Shown: positions 1-6,111 of the stretch, one piece after another
Layout of the letters: every line of letters starts with the position of its first letter
Position numbering within the stretch: position 1 is the stretch's first letter
The notes under the pieces: model-generated
Databases searched by the model: none
Told to the model about the DNA's origin: nothing
What the model saw: only the letters and a program-made list of their open reading frames with translations
From: JAJVID01 sp035275805
GTDB lineage: Bacteria > Acidobacteriota > Blastocatellia > RBC074
NCBI GenBank assembly: GCA_035275805.1
Contig: DATEMG010000023.1
Span: 1-8,327, forward strand
DNA length: 8,327 nt
Direction: 5' to 3'
Made by a program: the position numbers and the translations under genes

Positions 1-34
1 CTTCTGAACATTGCAATTTGCAACTTCCATACCA

Positions 35-64
35 TTGACATAAGTTATCGGTAACAGAGATGAT
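35..64 (+). promoter_or_regulatory. possible sigma70-type promoter upstream of the PSD1 gene
   Basis: A perfect -35 hexamer TTGACA lies at 35-40. After an 18-nt spacer comes GATGAT at 59-64, which matches 4 of 6 positions of TATAAT. Just upstream, TTGCAA occurs twice (11-16 and 18-23) with one base between, a small symmetric repeat. The imperfect symmetry GTTA-TCGG-TAAC (44-55) falls between the two boxes. These could be protein-binding sites, but short symmetries are common by chance. The predicted transcript would carry a leader of roughly 65-110 nt depending on the start codon used. The -35 match is the only strong element. Confidence 0.3.
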
Positions 65-135
65 GATGCGACTCTCATCCACGTCAATGACGGCGTAATA
101 CTAGAAAATAATTTTTGCCGGTGAATGAACTCGAT

Positions 136-3051
136 ATGAGAAGAATATCAATATCAGACACGAGTAGCGCGAGAGCACTGATGAAAATCGCCCTAGTATT
201 CGCGTTGCTCTCAGGCCTGGCCGCCTCGCAAACGCCGGCCGTATGGGGAAGGATTGATCATGCCGTGTCGCCGGTTCCGGTTCAGTCCGCCGCGCAGGAG
301 GAATTTTTCGAGAAGAAGGTACGCCCGATCTTTGTCGCGAACTGCCAGCGTTGCCACAACGCCAAGTCAAAGGTCGCCGGATTGGACCTGACGACGGCCG
401 ATGCGTTTCAACGCGGCGGCGACAGCGGCCCCGTCATCAACAAAGAGAGGCCGGAAGAGAGCCGCCTGCTCAAGGTCATCGGCTATGACGGTGAGATGAA
501 GATGCCGCCGTCCGGCAAATTGAAAGATCACGATATCGCCGCCCTGACCGAGTGGGTGAAGATGGGCGCGCCGTGGCCCGGCGGGTCGCCAACCGCTGCT
601 TCGGAAAGCTCGCCGAAAAGCCCTAACGCCAGATCGTTCACCGAAGAAGAGAAGGGGTTCTGGGCGTATCAGCCGATGAAGGAAATCGCGCCGCCGCAAG
701 CAGCGGACGAGGCATGGGCGCAATCGCCTATCGACCGCTTCATCCTGCGAAAGCTGGAGGAGAAGAATCTCAAACCCGCTCCGCCTGCCGACAAGTTGAC
801 GCTGCTCAGGCGCGCCACGCTCGATTTAACCGGGCTGCCGCCTACCGAAAACGAGATGCGCGATTTCCTCGCCGACCGTTCGCCCGAGGCGTTCAAAAAA
901 GTCGTCGAGCGCCTGCTCGCCAGCCCCAGGTACGGCGAACGCTGGGGCCGCCATTGGCTGGACGTGGCGCGCTACGCCGATTCGACCGGCAATGACGAAG
1001 ACCACCGCTATCCGCACGCGTGGAAGTATCGTGATTACGTCATCGAATCTTTTAACAACGACCTGCCCTACGATCAATTCATACGCGAACAGGTGGCGGG
1101 CGATCTGCTTCCGGCGAAAGACGGCGGCGAGGTCAACCGGCGCGGAATAATCGCGACGGGCTTTCTCGCCCTCGGCCCGAAGGCCATCGCGCAGCAGGAC
1201 AAGAAGAAGATGCTTTACGACGTCTACGATGAACAAGTCGACGTCACGACCAAGGCGTTCCTCGGTTTGACCGTCTCCTGCGCGCGATGTCACGACCATA
1301 AATTCGACCCGATCCTGACGAAGGACTATTACGCCATGATCGGGATGTTCGCTTCGACGCGCAGCTTCACCAACCCCGAATCGCACGTTTCGGTCGTGCT
1401 CGAAAAACCGCTCGTGCCCAAAGACGAGTTCGAACGTTACAAAGCAGCGAGACGTGAGCATCAGGCCAAAGAACGCCGTCTTAGAATCGCGATCGAAGAG
1501 GTTGTGGACGAAGTGAAAGAGCGCGAAGTCAAAGAGAGTTCGGCCCGTCTGGCTGATTATTTCGTCGCCGCGCGCAAGGTCTATACGGGCGAAGGGCAAG
1601 ACACCGCGACGTTGGCCGGCGTTGCGCGACAGACCGATTTGAACGAAGAGGCGCTCAACCGCTGGGTCACGTTCCTGAAACCGAGGGACGACGTGCGTGG
1701 ATATCTGAACGAATGGAACAACGCCACGCGCGATAAACTCGCCGAGGTCGCCCGAAGCTATCAGGGGCGATTTCAAAAACGCTTCGCCGAATGGGATGAA
1801 AAGATCGGCAAATGGCGCGCCGAATATCGAAAGGCTCTGGCCGAGAACAAACCTATTCCCGAAAAGCCGAAATTCGAGGCGGGCGACGACCGATTCTTCA
1901 ACGACGTCTATTTCGAGGGCGGGCCGTTTGTTCCTGGCGGTAAAGACCAGAAACGATTCTCGTCTGAACAATGGTCGAAGCTCACCGCGCTCCGCAAAGA
2001 GCAAGAAGAACTGAAGAAGTCCGCGCCCGAGGAACCCGAAATGGCCTGCGCAATCGAGGACGGCGACTCGGTCGAGCAGAAAGTATTCGTCCGGGGCGAT
2101 TACAACAACCCGGGCGAGGCCGCGCCGAAAGGCTTCCCGGCGATTCTCGCGCGTTACGACACTAAATCGTCATTTGCGGGCAGCGGGCGATTGCAACTCG
2201 CCGAATGGCTCACGCAGCCCGGCCATCCGCTGACCGCGCGCGTGATGGTCAACCGCATCTGGCAATGGCATTTCAGCGAAGGGCTGGTCCGCACTCCCGA
2301 CAATTTCGGCAAAACAGGAGAACGCCCCACGCATCCCGAACTGCTCGATTATCTCGCCGCGCAGTTCGTCAAGAACGGATGGTCGATCAAGGCGATGCAT
2401 CGGATGATCATGTTGTCGGGCGCTTACCGAATGTCGTCGGTCAATCCGAACGTCGCCGAAGAAGCCGACCAGGACAACCGCCTGCTGACGCGCTTCAGCC
2501 GCCGCCGCCTTTCGATCGAGGAGACGCGCGACGGCTTATTGGCGATTGACGGAACGCTGGACCTGGCGATGGGCGGCACGCTGCAAACCGGCCGCGGCAC
2601 GGACGGCGAGAACAACCAGGCGAGGCTGAGCGTCAATCCCGAAAGGCTGAAGCGCCGCACGGTCTACCTGCCGCTGCGACGCGCGAATCTGCCTACGCTG
2701 CTCAACCTCTTCGATTTCGGAGACGCGACCACGGCCTCGGGCAAGCGCCAATCAACCAACGTCGCCACCCAGGCGCTCTTCTGGCTCAACAGCGAGTTTC
2801 TGAACGAACGCGCGCAAAACGTCGCGAAATCTCTGCTCGACGGAAAAGAGATGAGCGACACTGCGCTGGTCGAAACCGCGTACGCGCGCATCCTCAACCG
2901 CCGTCCGGACAAGGGCGAAATCGATCAGGCGCTGAACTACGTCGTCGGCTTCGGAGAGAAGTTCGCGGGTGAGAGGGGGGCTGCCCAGAAGGCGTGGCAG
3001 AGTCTGTGCCGCATCCTGATGTCGTCGAACGATTTTGTTTATGTTGATTAA
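136..3051 (+). CDS. PSD1 / planctomycete cytochrome c domain protein (PSCyt1-DUF1549-DUF1553), secreted
   Basis: Large exported c-type haem protein of the family that pairs with DUF1501 proteins; its biochemical role is not established. Numbering is from ATG 136 (971 aa). After a Sec-type hydrophobic stretch (about 17-31, ALVFALLSGLAAS) comes the PSCyt1 domain. It has the haem motif CQRCH at 70-74 and a KMPPSGKL segment whose Met (about 123) is a likely second haem ligand. The DUF1549 region (about 197-405) carries GRHWLDVARYADS and a second CxxCH, CARCHDHKFDPI, at 382-386. A charged, probably helical spacer (about 430-620) precedes DUF1553 (about 684-945), with LTARVMVNRIWQWHF, RRRLSIEETRDGLL and NLFDFGDA. 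Length is normal for the family. The start is uncertain: in-frame TTG 115, GTG 121, ATG 136 and ATG 181 are all possible. ATG 181 has GAGAG at 171-175 and gives the tidiest signal peptide (MKIALVFALLSGLAAS, 956 aa). The gene is followed, across a palindrome, by its DUF1501 partner. Family assignment is firm, function unknown. Confidence 0.93.
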   Translation: MRRISISDTSSARALMKIALVFALLSGLAASQTPAVWGRIDHAVSPVPVQSAAQEEFFEKKVRPIFVANCQRCHNAKSKVAGLDLTTADAFQRGGDSGPVINKERPEESRLLKVIGYDGEMKMPPSGKLKDHDIAALTEWVKMGAPWPGGSPTAASESSPKSPNARSFTEEEKGFWAYQPMKEIAPPQAADEAWAQSPIDRFILRKLEEKNLKPAPPADKLTLLRRATLDLTGLPPTENEMRDFLADRSPEAFKKVVERLLASPRYGERWGRHWLDVARYADSTGNDEDHRYPHAWKYRDYVIESFNNDLPYDQFIREQVAGDLLPAKDGGEVNRRGIIATGFLALGPKAIAQQDKKKMLYDVYDEQVDVTTKAFLGLTVSCARCHDHKFDPILTKDYYAMIGMFASTRSFTNPESHVSVVLEKPLVPKDEFERYKAARREHQAKERRLRIAIEEVVDEVKEREVKESSARLADYFVAARKVYTGEGQDTATLAGVARQTDLNEEALNRWVTFLKPRDDVRGYLNEWNNATRDKLAEVARSYQGRFQKRFAEWDEKIGKWRAEYRKALAENKPIPEKPKFEAGDDRFFNDVYFEGGPFVPGGKDQKRFSSEQWSKLTALRKEQEELKKSAPEEPEMACAIEDGDSVEQKVFVRGDYNNPGEAAPKGFPAILARYDTKSSFAGSGRLQLAEWLTQPGHPLTARVMVNRIWQWHFSEGLVRTPDNFGKTGERPTHPELLDYLAAQFVKNGWSIKAMHRMIMLSGAYRMSSVNPNVAEEADQDNRLLTRFSRRRLSIEETRDGLLAIDGTLDLAMGGTLQTGRGTDGENNQARLSVNPERLKRRTVYLPLRRANLPTLLNLFDFGDATTASGKRQSTNVATQALFWLNSEFLNERAQNVAKSLLDGKEMSDTALVETAYARILNRRPDKGEIDQALNYVVGFGEKFAGERGAAQKAWQSLCRILMSSNDFVYVD

Positions 3052-3123
3052 GTTCGTAGTCCCGCCTTTAGGCGGAAAGGCTCGATAACCAAGTTGCTTC
3101 CGCCTAAAGGCGGGACTACAAAC
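3052..3123. repeat. composite palindrome (BIME/REP-like) between PSD1 and DUF1501 genes
   Basis: Two perfectly complementary 22-nt arms (3056-3077 and 3098-3119) flank a 20-nt loop. Allowing one mismatch (3055/3120), the arms grow to 26 nt (3052-3077 and 3098-3123). Each arm is itself a small hairpin, CCGCC-TTTA-GGCGG on the left and CCGCC-TAAA-GGCGG on the right, so the structure can fold as one long stem or as two small ones. This head-to-head pair of short palindromes is the architecture of bacterial interspersed mosaic elements made of REP units, which RAYT (TnpA_REP) proteins are thought to mobilise. It begins right after the PSD1 stop codon and ends 2 nt before the DUF1501 ribosome binding site. 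No U-tract follows, so it is not a classic intrinsic terminator. I see no second copy in the window; family membership is inferred from shape and from memory of similar acidobacterial repeats. Confidence 0.8.
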
Positions 3124-3134
3124 CAGGGATACTT

Positions 3135-4580
3135 ATGGACTCGATCGCTTCTCTTTATCAAAGAACTGAAAAGCCGGTCTCGCGTCGCTCGTGGTTGCGA
3201 GCCGCCGGATGCGGCTTCGGCTATTTGAGCCTGTCGGCGCTGCTGGCCGATGAATTCAAGGCCCTGGCCGCGGCGCAGGATAATCCGCTCGCTCCTCGCC
3301 CACCGAATTTCGAACCGAAAGCCAAACGTGTGATCTTCCTGTTTATGCACGGCGGCCCGTCTTCGATTGACACCTTCGATCCGAAAGAGCGTTTGGTACG
3401 CGATCATGGCAAGCCGCTGCCCATCAAACGCCCGCTCGCGTTCGCCGACGGCCCGATTGGCCCGTTGATGAAGCCTCTGTGGGAGTTCAAGCCCGGCGGC
3501 AAGAGCGGCATCCCGGTCAGCGACCTCTTCCCGCACGTGCGCGAATGCGTCGATGACCTCTGCGTCATTCGCTCGATGGTCGGCGAGGGAGTGGATCACG
3601 GCGCGGCGTTGTTGCAGACCTTCACCGGCACTTCGACCTTCATTCGCCCGAGCATGGGGTCGTGGGCGGTATACGGCCTGGGGACTGAGAATCAGAACCT
3701 GCCAGGCTTCATTACCATCAAACCCGCGCTCTCGCACGGCGGCGCTAAGAACTGGTCGTCTGCATTCCTGCCCGGCGTCTACCAGGGAACGGCCATCGGG
3801 AATTCCGGACTCAAAGTGGACGACATCAAAAACGAGCCAATCGAATACCTGCTCGGCAAACACCTCTCTCCTGACGAGCAGCGCTACGAGTTGGAGATGC
3901 TTCGGAACGTCAACAACCGCCACAAAGCTCTGCGCAAACAGGACGCGCAACTCGAAGCGCGCATCCAGGCCTTTGAACTCGCGTTTCGCATGCAGTCCCA
4001 GGCGCCGGAAGCGTTTCAGGTCGAAAAAGAGTCTGTAGCGACTAAGAAGCTTTACGGATTGGACGATCCGATCACGCAGGATTTCGCCTGGCAATGTATC
4101 CTGGCCCGCCGCCTTGCCGAACGTGACGTGCGCTACGTCCAATGCACGCACAGCTACAAATGGGATCAGCATAGTGACCTTTACAACCTCCACACCAAGA
4201 ACGCCCGCGAAGTAGATAAGCCGATCGCCGGGCTGTTGAAAGACCTGAAGGCGCGCGGCATGTTGAAAGACACGCTGGTCATCTGGGCCGGAGAATTCGG
4301 GCGCACGCCTGTCAGCGAGAGCGGCGACGGGCGCGACCATAACCCCTACGGCTATTCGATCTGGATGGCCGGCGGCGGACTCAAAGCCGGATTCGTTTAC
4401 GGCGCAACTGATGACATCGGCTACCACGCCGTCGAAGACCGCATGCACATCCACGACTTCCACGCGACCGTGCTTCACTTGCTCGGACTCGATCACGAAC
4501 GGCTGACTTATCGCTACAGCGGGCGCGATTTCCGGCTGACAGACGTGGCCGGAATCGTGGCGAAAAAGATCATCGCCTGA
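3135..4580 (+). CDS. DUF1501 domain-containing protein, Tat-exported
   Basis: A 481-aa member of the DUF1501 family, an uncharacterised branch of the alkaline phosphatase/sulfatase-like fold. The N-terminus has a twin-arginine signal (SRRSWLRAAGCGFGYLSLSA, RR at 17-18), so the protein should leave the cytoplasm folded. Conserved family blocks are visible: FLFMHGGPSSIDTFDPK (68-84), VIWAGEFGRTP (382-392), DHNP (401-404) and HIHDFHATVLHLLGLD (438-453). The His/Asp-rich blocks are candidate metal-binding positions by analogy with the superfamily, but no activity is proven for this family. The start is supported by AGGGA at 3125-3129, 5 nt before the ATG. The gene ends with two in-frame stops in a row (TGA TAA, 4578-4583). 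It sits 83 nt after the PSD1 gene on the same strand; this neighbour pair is widely conserved, which points to a shared extracytoplasmic role. The composite palindrome directly before its ribosome binding site could affect its expression relative to the first gene. Confidence 0.93.
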   Translation: MDSIASLYQRTEKPVSRRSWLRAAGCGFGYLSLSALLADEFKALAAAQDNPLAPRPPNFEPKAKRVIFLFMHGGPSSIDTFDPKERLVRDHGKPLPIKRPLAFADGPIGPLMKPLWEFKPGGKSGIPVSDLFPHVRECVDDLCVIRSMVGEGVDHGAALLQTFTGTSTFIRPSMGSWAVYGLGTENQNLPGFITIKPALSHGGAKNWSSAFLPGVYQGTAIGNSGLKVDDIKNEPIEYLLGKHLSPDEQRYELEMLRNVNNRHKALRKQDAQLEARIQAFELAFRMQSQAPEAFQVEKESVATKKLYGLDDPITQDFAWQCILARRLAERDVRYVQCTHSYKWDQHSDLYNLHTKNAREVDKPIAGLLKDLKARGMLKDTLVIWAGEFGRTPVSESGDGRDHNPYGYSIWMAGGGLKAGFVYGATDDIGYHAVEDRMHIHDFHATVLHLLGLDHERLTYRYSGRDFRLTDVAGIVAKKIIA

Positions 4581-4669
4581 TAAAGAGGAAATGGTGAATG
4601 TGAATGACTTCGCCGGCTAGTCGGCCAACGCGCTCAGTAATACGCTCGCCTCATTGGCCTGTGCAAACG

Positions 4670-4675
4670 TATAAT
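4670..4675 (+). promoter_or_regulatory. consensus -10 box (TATAAT) for hicBA
   Basis: A perfect TATAAT ends 8 nt before the hicB ATG (4684). Transcription normally begins about 7 nt after this hexamer, at about 4682-4684, which would make the message leaderless. Consistent with this, no Shine-Dalgarno sequence precedes the ATG. No good -35 is found at 16-18 nt; TTGGCC at 4654-4659 is too close. An inverted repeat GGCCAA (4623-4628) / TTGGCC (4654-4659) lies just upstream and could be an operator, though it is short. Confidence 0.5.
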
Positions 4676-4683
4676 CTTAAGTC

Positions 4684-4887
4684 ATGAAACTCAAAGTCAT
4701 AGTTCACGAAGCGGAAGAAGGCGGTTATTGGGCGGAAGTCCCGGCAATTCCGGGGTGCGCCACTCAGGGCGATACATTTGAGGAGTTGCTTAGCAACCTT
4801 TACGAAGCCGTCGAAGGGTGTTTGTCCGTGGATGTATCTCCCGCCCAAGTCGCAGCAGGTGATCGCGTGCTGGAGATTGCTGTATGA
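4684..4887 (+). CDS. hicB: HicB-family antitoxin (short form)
   Basis: A 67-aa protein with the HicB partial RNase H-like fold signature: an N-terminal beta strand (KLKVIVHEA), then GGYWAEVPAIPGCATQGDT (13-31) and the helix EELLSNLYEAVEGCL (33-47). In type II toxin-antitoxin pairs HicB binds and blocks the HicA mRNA interferase. This protein ends at the first domain. It has no C-terminal ribbon-helix-helix or helix-turn-helix DNA-binding domain such as longer HicB proteins (about 130-140 aa, as in E. coli) carry, so it may not repress its own promoter in the usual way; short HicBs of this size are common. The start at 4684 is supported by the fold beginning at residue 1 and by the TATAAT at 4670-4675, not by a ribosome binding site. 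The stop overlaps the hicA start as ATGA. The order hicB-hicA is the reverse of the E. coli hicAB operon but frequent elsewhere. Confidence 0.9.
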   Translation: MKLKVIVHEAEEGGYWAEVPAIPGCATQGDTFEELLSNLYEAVEGCLSVDVSPAQVAAGDRVLEIAV

Positions 4888-5090
4888 AAGCGATTTCCGG
4901 CAAGGAATTCGCAAAAATACTCGAACGTCACGGTTGGTCATTGTTGCGCGTACAGGGTAGCCATCATATCTATGGAAAAGCCGGGAGCGACGTTCGACTG
5001 TCTGTCCCCATTCACGGCAATCACCCGCTCAAAACGGGTCTGCTTCGCCACCTCATGAAATTGGCTGGCGTCACTGAAGCTGATCTGTAA
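4884..5090 (+). CDS. hicA: HicA-family toxin (mRNA interferase, YcfA-like)
   Basis: A 68-aa protein of the HicA family, with a dsRBD-like fold; it cleaves mRNA without needing the ribosome in characterised members. The diagnostic pieces are present in order: an N-terminal helix SGKEFAKILERHGW (5-18), the strand with the catalytic motif GSHHIY (25-30, active His at 27 or 28), the strand VRLSVPIHGNHPLK (37-50), and the C-terminal helix TGLLRHLMKLAGVT (51-64). All key residues are intact, so the toxin is predicted active. Its ATG overlaps the hicB stop by 4 nt (ATGA), which couples translation to the antitoxin. It also has its own GGAG at 4872-4875, 8 nt upstream. Such small pairs act in stress response, plasmid or island maintenance, or phage defence; the context does not decide which. 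Confidence 0.92.
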   Translation: MKAISGKEFAKILERHGWSLLRVQGSHHIYGKAGSDVRLSVPIHGNHPLKTGLLRHLMKLAGVTEADL

Positions 5091-5117
5091 CCTCATTGAT
5101 ATCGCCTGAAGGACTGA

Positions 5118-5699
5118 ATGCTTATGCGCGATCAATCCCCTGCTGCAGTAGTCTCTCCGGATGGCTGCTTCGAGGTCATCATTGAAGATCTCTATGACCG
5201 TGGTATTCATGACCCCTATACGGTCTTGGTCGAGCGCGCTACGGGCAAGCAGTTGTTCACCTGCCAAGGCGAGCCGCACGCGGAGTTTGGCAGTGACGGC
5301 ATGCTCACCATTCACTATCCCGGCTACGAACCGCGCGGAGTGCAGATCGATCCGGTACTTTGCGCATTCCGCACACACCCATCCGATCCCTGGATTCCGG
5401 CCGTGGCGTGGGGATTCGTGGAATCTGCCTACCAGCGCGGTTGGGCGCAAGGGATTAAATTCCAGCAGGAAAACCGGATGTCTCCTACTCCGACCCCGTT
5501 TCCGTGGGTGGCGATTATTCTTCTGCTCGGCTCGGTCGTTGCGCTGCCCGCGCTGGGGGCGCAAACCTTTTTATCAGGCGACATGCAAGCCGCGCTTGTG
5601 GTAGTGGCCGCCGTTGGTTTCTTATTCTTCGGCTGGTTGACTGCCAGCGACGTCCGCGCATGGATACGGGAAAGAAACGCCGAGGAGGATTCTATATGA
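5118..5699 (+). CDS. hypothetical protein, soluble N-terminal domain plus C-terminal two-helix membrane anchor
   Basis: I do not recognise this 193-aa protein. Residues about 10-80 look beta-rich: SPDGCFEVIIEDLY, a DPYTVLVERATGKQLF strand pair and GMLTIHYPGYEPRGVQIDP. A more helical stretch with WGFVESAYQRGWAQGIKF (98-115) follows. After a Pro-rich linker (SPTPTPFPW, 122-130) come two hydrophobic segments, about 130-148 (WVAIILLLGSVVALPALGA) and 156-175, separated by a short turn. The tail is charged (DVRAWIRERNAEEDSI). By the positive-inside rule the hairpin places both termini in the cytoplasm. There is no signal peptide. The start ATG 5118 has GAAGGA at 5108-5113 only 4 nt away; ATG 5124, 2 codons later, is better spaced (10 nt) and equally possible. 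The stop overlaps the next start as ATGA, so the two are probably made together. It is 27 nt after hicA. The coding sequence looks real; no function can be assigned. Confidence 0.75.
   Translation: MLMRDQSPAAVVSPDGCFEVIIEDLYDRGIHDPYTVLVERATGKQLFTCQGEPHAEFGSDGMLTIHYPGYEPRGVQIDPVLCAFRTHPSDPWIPAVAWGFVESAYQRGWAQGIKFQQENRMSPTPTPFPWVAIILLLGSVVALPALGAQTFLSGDMQAALVVVAAVGFLFFGWLTASDVRAWIRERNAEEDSI
5682..5688 (+). promoter_or_regulatory. strong ribosome binding site deciding the 5696 start
   Basis: GAGGAGG lies 7 nt before ATG 5696, a nearly ideal Shine-Dalgarno sequence, and sits inside the last codons of the upstream membrane protein gene. It shows that translation of the downstream gene starts at 5696. 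The same frame is open back to an earlier ATG at 5504, but that stretch only shadows the upstream membrane protein gene. Confidence 0.75.
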
Positions 5700-6061
5700 G
5701 TTTTTTTGAAAAGATATTTGGAGAGAGCGAACCGGCGGCGCAAAGAAAGGGACCGAAGTTAAGTCCTGAAACCCAAAGACGCGTCGATTTACTATTTCGT
5801 CCGGAGGAACGAAATATTGTTGCAACATTGCTAATTACCGAATGTGGTAACAATTTACCGTTTCTTGAGAAATCGGATGAATATGAACTCGAACGATTTC
5901 GTTTCGCCGCTCTTAAACTAAGTAACGGAAATCTGGATAAGCTTCGGGAAGCGATAGAAATGGCAAAAATTGATTGGAGAGACCTGCTCATGGCTGCCGG
6001 GTTTTCGTATGATGTCACCGAACATAATAGATGGCTACCAAATCCCCCGGAGTCGAGATAG
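5696..6061 (+). CDS. hypothetical protein, small, AT-rich gene coupled to the membrane protein
   Basis: A 121-aa soluble, probably helical protein that I do not recognise. It begins with a Phe-rich amphipathic segment MSFFEKIFGE, then a basic linker, then a helical core (about 25-108). Notable stretches are LFRPEERNIVATLLITECG, DEYELERFRFAALKLSNGNL, REAIEMAKIDWRDLLMAAGF and the tail NRWLPNPPESR. There is no signal peptide or membrane segment. The start is fixed by GAGGAGG (5682-5688) and by the ATGA overlap with the upstream stop. By hand count the gene is about 43% GC (5701-6060), against about 62% in sampled lines of the PSD1 and DUF1501 genes, which suggests a different origin. It could be a cytosolic partner of the membrane protein before it. 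The coding call is well supported; the role is unknown. Confidence 0.75.
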   Translation: MSFFEKIFGESEPAAQRKGPKLSPETQRRVDLLFRPEERNIVATLLITECGNNLPFLEKSDEYELERFRFAALKLSNGNLDKLREAIEMAKIDWRDLLMAAGFSYDVTEHNRWLPNPPESR

Positions 6062-6111
6062 CAAGAACTGCGGAAAACATTAGCTTGCGCGCGCATTACA
6101 ACGAAACGCAG

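Noticed and set aside
826..2004. 392-codon open frame on the - strand inside the PSD1 gene
   Set aside because: It is a shadow of a strongly supported gene and has no recognisable domain.
3052..3123. Palindrome as an intrinsic transcription terminator of the PSD1 gene
   Set aside because: The stem is strong but no T-tract follows, and the downstream DUF1501 gene is a conserved partner that should be co-transcribed. Partial attenuation remains possible.
3048..4496. 482-codon open frame on the - strand covering almost all of the DUF1501 gene
   Set aside because: It is antisense to a gene with clear conserved family motifs, its translation shows no recognisable domain, and it reads through the palindrome. 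Long antisense frames are expected in GC-rich coding DNA.
4591..4620. Mini-frame ATG GTG AAT ... TAG just after the DUF1501 stop, with GAGG before it
   Set aside because: It encodes only 9 residues, its ribosome binding site is too close to the ATG, and there is no sign of a leader-peptide mechanism. Most likely chance.
4612..4625. GCCG-GCTAGT-CGGC near-palindrome after the DUF1501 gene
   Set aside because: A 4-bp stem with no T-tract is too weak to call as a terminator.
5504..5695. N-terminal extension of the 121-aa protein gene to an ATG at 5504
   Set aside because: The extension lies entirely in another frame of the membrane protein gene. The GAGGAGG site 7 nt before ATG 5696 and the ATGA overlap show the true start.
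6031..6111. Longer start for the NIF3-like gene
   Set aside because: It would place about 34 residues before the twin arginines and overlap the previous gene by 31 nt; ATG 6112 gives a normal Tat signal. It is not excluded, since neither start has a ribosome binding site.
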